This document shows positions 1-6,601 of a stretch of DNA of 23,530 nucleotides, piece after piece. Every line of letters begins with the position of its first letter. Position 1 is the first letter of the stretch. The stretch is from contig CAMLQS010000033.1 in the NCBI GenBank assembly GCA_946482165.1, forward strand, positions 1 through 23,530. The letters are read 5' to 3'. The DNA comes from an uncultured Verrucomicrobiota bacterium (lineage in GTDB: Bacteria > Verrucomicrobiota > Verrucomicrobiae > Opitutales > Opitutaceae). The notes below the pieces were generated by a model that searched no databases, was not told the DNA's origin, and worked only from the letters and a program-made list of their open reading frames with translations. A program made the translations under genes and the position numbers.

Positions 1-54
1 CGCGCGCCCCATTTCCAAGAAACAGCGGCCCAGCCTCAGTTGCTCGAGCTTCGG

Positions 55-372
55 TCAGCCGGGCGGTGCCTCGGGCGACGACGGCGCATCTCGCTTGCCC
101 AAGACGACGCGGACTTCGCGACAAATCTCCTGGACGGCGATCCGCACATTCTGCGGACCGGTCATCTGCAAACTCAGCGGGAATATCTCGTCGAGATCCA
201 AGCCATGGCTGCGACCGGCGTTTCCAGCGAAAGAAGCCAACACGACGCTCCCGGCGTAGCGCACGGCTCCCAGCAAATTGGCTTCGGGGGATCGATCCAG
301 AGGGGGTCGAGGCGTTGTTCGTTGATTCTCAGTCGGGCAATCCGCCGGGGCAAGGCGTTGCTTGTCAGTCAT
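55..372 (-). CDS. Hypothetical protein (105 aa), last gene of a small operon
   Basis: I do not recognise a family. The protein has a polar, Pro/Arg-rich N-terminus (about residues 1-30), a more ordered middle (NLLGAVRYAGSVVLASFAG, about 32-50) and a Pro-rich end. The reading frame is supported mainly by context: its ATG overlaps the end of the preceding broken nucleotidyltransferase gene by 8 bases, and an AAAGGAA stretch lies immediately upstream, although the spacing to the ATG is short. It was therefore probably co-translated with that gene. No signal peptide or membrane segment is visible. Because its neighbour is broken, this gene may also be decaying. A competing plus-strand frame over the same bases has no such support. 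Confidence 0.4.
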   Translation of the reverse strand: MTDKQRLAPADCPTENQRTTPRPPLDRSPEANLLGAVRYAGSVVLASFAGNAGRSHGLDLDEIFPLSLQMTGPQNVRIAVQEICREVRVVLGKRDAPSSPEAPPG

Positions 373-1168
373 TTTCCTTTGTCAGATATTCGATCTGACA
401 GGCATACGCCCTGCGAATTTTCTCATTTGACGAATGCGCAAGCGACTCCGGCACCAGCGATGCCGGCTCCATCCCAATGCTCCGCAATGTCGCCGCCGTC
501 TTGGCATCTTGCAGAACCGCAAACGCGCGGCTGACCGTTTTGAGCTGATTACCAAGCTCTTCGGGATCGGTCGTTTCGTTGAGGACACGTCTTCGAGAAA
601 CCGAGGCGGACATCGGGCAATCAGCCTCAGGTGCTCCGCGTCGTGTCGGCGCGGATCGCCGTCCTGATTGAAATCCCGCAGGTTCGCCGCCTTGGCTTTG
701 AGCAGCGCCACCGGATCAAGAATTCGATACCGCGTGCCGGTATATTCCGCCTCGGCATCAACGAGATCCTGCGGATCGAGCCCTTGGACACGATGCAGCA
801 CCTCCACGAGCAGTTTTCGGCCGTCAGACGCCAAACCACGCGCCGCGCCAATACGAATGTCGCCGAAGTTCCGCAGGGATGCCGGCTCGCAGCGCCAGCC
901 GGGCAGCTTCTTGAGAAACTCGATGACGGGCATCGTTCCGCACGATGTCCATGTCTCCGCTGCCATACTTGGTCGCCAACTCCTGCGCAGGTTCGCCTTC
1001 GAGATAGGTGATCGCCCAGAGGTTGACTGCTTGACCACCAGCGACGACAGGAAGCTCCGGTCCCGAGAACAGGACCCGGTAATCGTGCGGGAACGTGGAG
1101 TTATCGCCTGGCACGACGCACGCCGTTGATAGCCACCAACTTAGGCCGCTATCGTCGATTTGCGTCAA
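365..1168 (-). pseudogene. Nucleotidyltransferase-like gene with two compensating frameshifts
   Basis: Three consecutive minus-strand reading-frame pieces join into one protein. Piece 1 starts at a TTG (1168) and carries VVAGGQAVNLWA followed by SGDMDIV, the glycine-rich strand and acidic motif of small Pol-beta-fold nucleotidyltransferases. Piece 2 continues with PVIEFLKKLPGWRCEP, then LLVEVLHRVQGLDPQDLVDA and LDPVALLKAKAANLRDFNQD. Piece 3 finishes from NETTDPEELGNQL to YLTKEND. The first shift lies near 928-935 and the second near 580-590. Pieces 1 and 3 share a frame, so the two indels offset each other and leave about 345 bases out of frame. Families of this kind are often genomic-island or toxin/antitoxin-like orphans. 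Either the gene is a real pseudogene or the assembly has two indel errors; the sequence alone cannot decide. Confidence 0.6.
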
Positions 1169-1328
1169 TGCCTAACAGGGAGACACTTTCATGGAATGCG
1201 CGCGCGTCCTCTCCTGATTCGGCCGCGCGGGCAACCCGCGAACGAAATTCCGCTTTGTCGGCTTGAACCGCCGACCAGAAATCAGCCGTGGATCGGCCGT
1301 CGTCGTTCTGGGTGTCGCTGCCATTCAT
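1149..1328 (-). CDS. Small hypothetical protein (59 aa) preceding the nucleotidyltransferase-like gene
   Basis: The frame opens at ATG 1328 and ends by overlapping the TTG start of the nucleotidyltransferase-like gene by about 20 bases, an arrangement typical of translational coupling. The recognisable part is FWSAVQADKAEFRSRVARAA (about residues 17-36), a charged, probably helical segment; the rest is polar. A longer form from 1448 is possible, but its extra 40 residues are Arg/Cys-rich and look non-coding. No clear Shine-Dalgarno is seen. It may be the small partner of the nucleotidyltransferase, for example antitoxin-like, but that is a guess from position only. Confidence 0.4.
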   Translation of the reverse strand: MNGSDTQNDDGRSTADFWSAVQADKAEFRSRVARAAESGEDARAFHESVSLLGIDANRR

Positions 1329-1457
1329 TTCAACAGTTAGGCAGCGATGGCATGTCTTTCCAAGCAGCGCTCCAGCTATCCTTGCAGGCAGACCGGACAT
1401 GCACTCGCCCGGCCGCCGCAAACAGTGACGACGATCCGATAAAAGCATCGCGGCAGG

Positions 1458-3587
1458 TCAGTTTTGCGTCCCCTTCGTTGCCTTCAAAGGCGTAGAGGGC
1501 GTTGAGCTCGGGGGCGCCGACGACGGGGCGCCCCCCTCGCCCCAGGCCGTGCCGAGGATGCCGTCGAGGACGGGGATGAAGGCGTTCGCGATCTTGGTCT
1601 GCCCGGAAATGCTGGGATGGTAGTCCGGGCCGAAGTCGGCCGGGAAATCGAGGTTGTAGGGCACGCTGGCGAAATGGACTTTGGCATCGCCGGAGGCGCT
1701 CGCCGCCTCGGCGATGTAGCCGCTGGCGACGGCATCCATGCCGGAGAGGTAGGTGCAGACGAGGTGGGCGTCGGGGTGGTGGCCGCGGAGCGTTCGGATG
1801 AAGTCGCCGTAGCCGCCGACGAACTGCGCCTGCGACGGATGCGGGGACGTTGAAAAATCATTTATGCCGAGGGCGATGACGACCACGTCCGGCTGCCAGG
1901 TGAAGGCGTAGTCGTCGTTGGCCACGGAGCCGCAGGTGCGCGGGTAGAAAAAGGGCGCGGCTTGCGGGGAGGTCTGATTCGGATCGCCGTAATTTCGAAC
2001 CATGCCCCGGCCGGACCAGGCGGTGATCATGCAGTCCGCGTCGTAATGGGCGGCCATCTGCGCCGCGTAGGTGAGGCCCGCGTTTTCGGTGGCGGCGGCA
2101 AAGGGGTCTCCGGAGCGGGCCTCGACGCCGTAACCGCAGGTGTAGGAATCGCCGATGAACGCGATCCGGCGGGCGGGGGCCGGGGGCGGCGCGAGCAGGG
2201 TCTTGCCGCCGTCGAGAACGAAGCCGTGGAATATGTTTCTCCCGGTGCTCGCCTCGACCCTGCGGCGAAGCGCGAGGGTATGCGCGGTGTCGCTCAAACC
2301 GGAGGCCACCGGGAAGGTCTCCAGCCCGCCGGACGCGCTGATGATGGGCGCTGTTTTCACGCCATCGATGAAGACGTCGAAGTATTTGCCCGGGCCGTCG
2401 AGTTTCACGGAGCAGGAGGTGCCCTCGAACTTCGCGCGGATGGTGCTATACGACCAGTCGAAGCCCGGTGCGGCGGGGTTCGTCCGGTCGAATCGGCCGA
2501 CATACTGGATGCGGGGATCATCGGCGCCGATGTTGGCCGGGGCGAGGGGCTCCGCCTGCGCGAGGACGATGTCGCCGCCGTTGGGCACGACATCGAAGAC
2601 CAGGTCGCCATCGACGACCTGACTGGTCACGGGCGCGCCGTTTTGCGTGATCGCGGCGCCGGCCCAGCCGACCGGCAGCGGACGACGCAAGGTGAGCGGG
2701 TAATCGAAGACCGCGGCGTCGAGGTCGTGGGTCAGGCGCAGGGTGATGCTGGTGGCGCCGGTCGAGACGACCGCGAGGACGGCGGCGTTCCGCTCCTGGA
2801 TGTAGCGGGCGACATTTCCAAACGTCTCGACCCACCATTTGCCGGGATCGGCGGCGACGTGATCGAGATTCGCTTCCAGGACCAGGGAATCGATCGGGCA
2901 GCAGGCCGGATCGTCGTCGATGCCGTGGAGCAACCAGACCAGCCAGCTTCCCGAAGCGGCGGCGTTGTCGGACGCGGCATCCATGCCCCCGTCGGGGCCC
3001 AGCGCGCCTATGCTCAGAAAATCCGGGGGCGTGGCGGGGACCAGGGATCCGTTGCAACTCCGCGCGAAGGGGTAATGCGGCGCGGTGATGGATTTTTTGG
3101 GCACGGCGCAGTAGGGATAGGCGAGGCTGACGCATTTTTTCCCGGTCCGAGATTCGATCAGGCTCTTCGAGTCAGCCACTTCGACGGCGACCTGGTCGTC
3201 CGTCAGCGTGGGGAGATTGGGGTGCGTCAGGGTATGGCTGCCGATTTCGTGTCCTTGCGCCGAAGCGCTTTCGATCGTCGTCCATTGGGAGGCGGAGAGA
3301 TTGCCGACGATGCAAAAGAACGTCGCGCGGAAGCCCCTCGCATCGAGCATCGGCCGCGCGACCGAGAACTGCTTCGGCGAGTTGTCGTCGAAGGTGTAGG
3401 AAACGGCGCTGGCGCGAAACCCGCGCCACGTGGCGAGCTCGTAGGGCGCGGGGACCGTGGCCGCGAGCGCGGCGCTCGTGATGCACCATGCGCCCAGGAT
3501 GAGGACGGCCAGGGCCGAACGAAGCGGGCGCGACGCGCGCGGCGGGCGGATTTGGGGTCGGCCGTTAATCGGTCGAGTGGAACACAT
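1458..3587 (-). CDS. Secreted bifunctional esterase: CE4 polysaccharide deacetylase + CE2-type SGNH acetyl esterase
   Basis: A 709-aa exported protein predicted to remove acetyl groups from polysaccharides. The N-terminus has an Arg-rich start and a hydrophobic stretch (about 23-42) ending in ALA, a signal peptide. The CE4/NodB domain covers about 55-275: TFDD (65-68, catalytic base and metal Asp), HTLTH (118-122, metal histidines), YPYC (157-160) and LLHG with His221. An Ig-like linker (about 276-345) is followed by a CE2-type module: a jelly-roll part (about 358-460) and an SGNH part (about 473-680) with FIGDSY (nucleophile Ser481), LGIND (573-577) and DYHPS (His657). The C-terminus is Ser/Pro-rich and low complexity. 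CE2 enzymes deacetylate xylan or mannan and are known fused to GH5 cellulases; here the partner GH5 gene lies immediately divergent. No good Shine-Dalgarno is seen before the ATG. Which acetylated polymer is the substrate cannot be told. Confidence 0.88.
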   Translation of the reverse strand: MCSTRPINGRPQIRPPRASRPLRSALAVLILGAWCITSAALAATVPAPYELATWRGFRASAVSYTFDDNSPKQFSVARPMLDARGFRATFFCIVGNLSASQWTTIESASAQGHEIGSHTLTHPNLPTLTDDQVAVEVADSKSLIESRTGKKCVSLAYPYCAVPKKSITAPHYPFARSCNGSLVPATPPDFLSIGALGPDGGMDAASDNAAASGSWLVWLLHGIDDDPACCPIDSLVLEANLDHVAADPGKWWVETFGNVARYIQERNAAVLAVVSTGATSITLRLTHDLDAAVFDYPLTLRRPLPVGWAGAAITQNGAPVTSQVVDGDLVFDVVPNGGDIVLAQAEPLAPANIGADDPRIQYVGRFDRTNPAAPGFDWSYSTIRAKFEGTSCSVKLDGPGKYFDVFIDGVKTAPIISASGGLETFPVASGLSDTAHTLALRRRVEASTGRNIFHGFVLDGGKTLLAPPPAPARRIAFIGDSYTCGYGVEARSGDPFAAATENAGLTYAAQMAAHYDADCMITAWSGRGMVRNYGDPNQTSPQAAPFFYPRTCGSVANDDYAFTWQPDVVVIALGINDFSTSPHPSQAQFVGGYGDFIRTLRGHHPDAHLVCTYLSGMDAVASGYIAEAASASGDAKVHFASVPYNLDFPADFGPDYHPSISGQTKIANAFIPVLDGILGTAWGEGGAPSSAPPSSTPSTPLKATKGTQN

Positions 3588-3604
3588 GGATCGTCGGGGA
3601 TTGG

Positions 3605-3614
3605 GGTTTAAACC
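3605..3614. promoter_or_regulatory. Perfect palindrome GGTTTAAACC, candidate operator
   Basis: A perfect 10-bp AT-centred palindrome stands out in GC-rich surroundings and lies 18 bases upstream of the CE4-CE2 start codon, where a repressor or activator could act. No family can be named from 10 bp; chance occurrence is possible. Confidence 0.3.
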
Positions 3615-3843
3615 GATTTAGGTCAGTTCAAAGGCGCCGCCGACAGCGGCGGATTCGCGGGGGGAGAGGCGGAGGGAGGCATTCAACACACAGTGGCGCC
3701 GGGCATCGAAGGCGGGGAAAACATGCCGTCGGTCTCGCGAGTTCACCCACGCCCGCAGATAGAAACGCGACAAGTGGCGACGGGGAAACGGGGACGGGGT
3801 CTCACAGAGGTGAACAGGCGCTTGACGCCATGATGCGCCAAGC

Positions 3844-3870
3844 GATGATTTAATGTTAAATTCGATCATC
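3844..3870. promoter_or_regulatory. AT-rich nested inverted repeat, candidate operator/promoter of the GH5 gene
   Basis: The inner dyad ATTTAATGTTAAAT (3848-3861) has perfect 6-bp arms. It is enclosed by GATGAT (3844-3849) and its complement ATCATC (3865-3870). It is one of the few AT-rich patches in the window and sits about 85 bases before the GH5 start. A TTGACG lies at 3822-3827 and a TTTAAT at 3849-3854, but the 21-base spacing is too long for an ideal sigma-70 promoter. Confidence 0.4.
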
Positions 3871-3942
3871 CCCCTCCTGCGAGAAAAAATCTCGGAATCT
3901 CCAATCCCTCCCGGTGCCTCGCTCTTCCGACTTTTTCTCCGT

Positions 3943-3947
3943 GGGAG
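3943..3947 (+). promoter_or_regulatory. Ribosome binding site GGGAG deciding the GH5 start
   Basis: GGGAG lies 8 bases before ATG 3956 and favours that start over the in-frame GTG at 3914, which has no such site. It is one of the few clear Shine-Dalgarno sequences in the window. Confidence 0.6.
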
Positions 3948-3955
3948 CCACCAAA

Positions 3956-6460
3956 ATGCCTCACCTCCCCCACCCCGCCTCCGTGCGTGCCCCCGATCCC
4001 GGCCCCTTGTCATACGACGTCCCGGCCTTTGCGTCGCGCGCTTCGCATCGCGGGCCGATCATCCGGCCTCTGCAAAGGATTTTCGGCGTCGCGGGGATCG
4101 CGCTGTGCTGGCTGCTCTCGCTGCTCGCGCTCGGCGCCGCGCCCGCCTCCGCCCAGACGGCGATGCAGCTCTACGTCGAGGCCATGCAGCCCGGCTGGAA
4201 CCTCGGCAACACCCTCGACGCCACGCCCACCGAGACCTCCTGGGGCAACCCGCCCGCCACCCAGGCCCTGATCCAGCAGATCAAGGCGCAAGGCTTCAAA
4301 AGTATCCGCATTCCGGTGACGTGGGAGCCTCACATGGGCCCGGGGCCCGACCACACGGTCGATCCCGCCTGGATGGACCGCGTGCAGCAGATCGTCGACT
4401 GGTCGCTCGACGCGGGCCTCCTCGTGATGCTCAACGTCCACCACGACTCGTATTGGGTGCGCGCCATGCCGGCCGACCACGACGCCGTGCTCGCCCGCTT
4501 CAACGCGCTCTGGTCGCAGATCGCCCCCCGCTTCCGCGACTACCCGAACACGCTCATGCTCGAAAGCATCAACGAGCCGACCTTCGACGGCGCCGCCGAC
4601 GCCGCGCAGATGGCGCTGCTTCAGGAGCTGAACACCTCCTTCTTCCACATCGTCCGCGGCACCGGCGGCGGCAACGCCACCCGCCCGCTCGTGCTCCCCT
4701 CGCTGAACACGAATTCCGGCCAGCAATACCTCGATTCGCTCAAGGCCACGATGACCGCCCTGAACGACCCCAACCTGATCGCGACCACCCACTACTACGG
4801 CTACTGGCCCTTCAGCGTGAACATCACCGGCGCGACCACCGTCACCGCCGCCGTGGTCAACGACATCAACGACTCGATCAACAACGTCTACAACACCTTC
4901 GTCGCACACGGCATCCCCGTCGTCGTCGGCGAACTTGGCATCCTCAACTACAACCGCCTGAACAGCCCGATCGAACGCGGCGAGTTGCTGAAATACTTCG
5001 AAATCTACACCGCCGCCGCCCGCGCCAAGGGCGTCACCTGGCAGCTCTGGGACGCCGGCGGCCAGTTCGACCGCTTAAACAACCGGTGGCTGGATCCCGA
5101 GCTGTTCGCCTACTACATGCAAGGCCTGTCAGGCCGCTCGGGCACCGCCTCGACGGACCTCGTCTTCGTGAAGAGCGGCGCGCCGGCGGACGTCTCCGTC
5201 ACCCTAAACCCGAACGGCAACACCTTCGCCTCCCTCTCCAGAAACGGGACGGTCCTCGCGCCCGGGAACGACTACACGCTCTCCGGGAACACCCTGACGC
5301 TGAAGTCCGCGCTGCTCGCCCCGTATTCATCCGGCGTATACGGAGAGCGGACCGTGCTGGACGTGAACTTCAGCTCCGGCCTGCCCTGGAAGCTCCACGT
5401 CCGCCACCTTGGCGCGCCGCTTTCGTCCGCCGCGCTCGGCACCAAGGGCCTCGGCGTGGAGATCCCCTTCGCGTTCAACGGCGACGTTCTCGAAAAGATG
5501 GAGGCCAGGTATGCGGGCCGGGGCTACCCCTACCCCGGTCCGGCCAACTGGACCTCCTTCCAAGTATTCGGGGAGACCTACCTGCCCGACTACGCGAACA
5601 ACACGATCACCGTCACGAAGAACTTCTTCGACTCGACGACCAACGACCCGATCGATCTCACGTTCCACCTGTGGAGCGGCCGGGAAGTGACCTACCGCCT
5701 CAACAACACCCCCGGCGGCAACCTGGTCACCAATCCCCAGGAACTGGCCATCTACGGCGACAGCCCGGCCGCCGGCTGGAGCGACCAAGGCAGTTGGACG
5801 CCGCACAACTTGAGCCACGCCGGCGTGGTCCAGTCGGGCGCGAACTCCATCGAGGTCACCGCGGGAGCCTGGGGCGCCCTGGGCTTGTCCTACTCCGGAC
5901 CGGCGTTGGACACCTCGGCCTACAAGACGCTGACCTTCTGGATCCACGGCGGCGCAGTCGGCGGGCAGAGCATCGGAGTCTTCGCCCAGCGCAGCGACCC
6001 GGTCTCGGGCCCTTGGGTTGGCATCGCCGCCCCCGCGGCCAACACTTGGCGGAAAGTCGAAATCCCCCTCGAAGAGCTCGGCGTCGAAGGCAGCCCGGAC
6101 ATCCGGCGTATCTTCTTCCAAAACGGGACAGGCTCCGACGCGCCGACGTTCTACATCGACGACATCCGGCTCACCACCGCCTACGCCTCGCACCTTGTCT
6201 TCGTCGAGGGCGTCCCCCCGCCGGCCATCCGGCTCGAAATCCAGGGGCTCGCGCGCACCGCGGACGCCCGTATCCAGTTCACCGTTACCGGCACCGCGGG
6301 CCTGCCCTACGCCATCGAGCGCTCCACCGATCTGACGACGTGGCAGACCGTGGCCAACGGCACGGTCACGACGCCGGCGGGCGCCTTCGCGGAAACCCAG
6401 AGCCAAGCAGGCGCCGCCCGACGCTTTTACCGGGCGCGGCAGACGGGCGACGCGCCTTGA
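3956..6460 (+). CDS. Secreted GH5 (GH5_4-like) endo-beta-glucanase with X2, CBM46-like and C-terminal modules
   Basis: An 834-aa exported endoglucanase expected to cut beta-1,4-glucan backbones such as cellulose, mixed-linkage glucan or xyloglucan. A long N-terminal region (about 38 residues) precedes a hydrophobic segment (about 42-66) ending in ASA. The GH5 barrel covers about 70-390: GWNLGNTLDA near the N-end, RIPVTW, NVHHD, INEP with acid/base Glu207, HYYG with His279, VVGELG with nucleophile Glu326, and WQLWD. Next come an X2 Ig-like module (about 402-475) and a CBM46-like module (about 476-585; GPANWTSFQVFGE, LTFHLWSG). A galactose-binding-fold domain (about 590-740) ends in FYIDDIRL, and the protein closes with the RST(D)L..W..RRFYRAR tail shared with the 1826-aa protein. 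The order GH5-X2-CBM46 is that of Bacillus BhCel5B-type enzymes. The start was chosen from the GGGAG at 3943. Specificity within GH5 is inferred. Confidence 0.9.
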   Translation: MPHLPHPASVRAPDPGPLSYDVPAFASRASHRGPIIRPLQRIFGVAGIALCWLLSLLALGAAPASAQTAMQLYVEAMQPGWNLGNTLDATPTETSWGNPPATQALIQQIKAQGFKSIRIPVTWEPHMGPGPDHTVDPAWMDRVQQIVDWSLDAGLLVMLNVHHDSYWVRAMPADHDAVLARFNALWSQIAPRFRDYPNTLMLESINEPTFDGAADAAQMALLQELNTSFFHIVRGTGGGNATRPLVLPSLNTNSGQQYLDSLKATMTALNDPNLIATTHYYGYWPFSVNITGATTVTAAVVNDINDSINNVYNTFVAHGIPVVVGELGILNYNRLNSPIERGELLKYFEIYTAAARAKGVTWQLWDAGGQFDRLNNRWLDPELFAYYMQGLSGRSGTASTDLVFVKSGAPADVSVTLNPNGNTFASLSRNGTVLAPGNDYTLSGNTLTLKSALLAPYSSGVYGERTVLDVNFSSGLPWKLHVRHLGAPLSSAALGTKGLGVEIPFAFNGDVLEKMEARYAGRGYPYPGPANWTSFQVFGETYLPDYANNTITVTKNFFDSTTNDPIDLTFHLWSGREVTYRLNNTPGGNLVTNPQELAIYGDSPAAGWSDQGSWTPHNLSHAGVVQSGANSIEVTAGAWGALGLSYSGPALDTSAYKTLTFWIHGGAVGGQSIGVFAQRSDPVSGPWVGIAAPAANTWRKVEIPLEELGVEGSPDIRRIFFQNGTGSDAPTFYIDDIRLTTAYASHLVFVEGVPPPAIRLEIQGLARTADARIQFTVTGTAGLPYAIERSTDLTTWQTVANGTVTTPAGAFAETQSQAGAARRFYRARQTGDAP

Positions 6461-6601
6461 CCGGCGCTTCGCCAAAGACGTCCGGCGGAGACACGGTGCG
6501 CCACGGCGCGCTGGCGACCGATGGACTGACTACACTGGTAGTGAGGCAGCCAAGCCGGCGGCCTGCCCCACATGGACGCAGTCGCCGGGGGTTTGGTGGC
6601 G

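Larger units (their letters stand above)
3588..3955. promoter_or_regulatory. Divergent intergenic region between the CE4-CE2 and GH5 genes
   Basis: The 368 bases between two divergently transcribed polysaccharide-degradation genes hold no convincing gene; the minus-strand frame 3618-4013 is Arg-rich and overlaps the GH5 signal region. Visible structure: palindrome GGTTTAAACC (3605-3614), a hairpin CGCCGC-N5-GCGGCG (3635-3651), a TTGACG hexamer (3822-3827) that could be a -35 for GH5, an AT-rich nested dyad (3844-3870), and a short hairpin CGAGA-A5-TCTCG (3880-3894). The region must contain both promoters, so shared control is likely but not shown. Confidence 0.55.

Noticed and set aside
1962..3611. 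549-codon plus-strand frame opposite the CE4-CE2 gene
   Set aside because: Low-complexity Gly/Arg/Val composition with no motif; antisense shadow of a gene with both catalytic sets intact.
3805..3815. 11-mer CAGAGGTGAAC repeated at 20770-20780
   Set aside because: Flanking bases do not match and the contexts differ; an isolated 11-mer match in a window this size can be chance.
6461..6601. Possible bidirectional terminator between the convergent GH5 and GH43 genes
   Set aside because: Only a short GCGCC-AC-GGCGC dyad near 6498 with a 2-base loop and no T tract; not enough for a terminator call.
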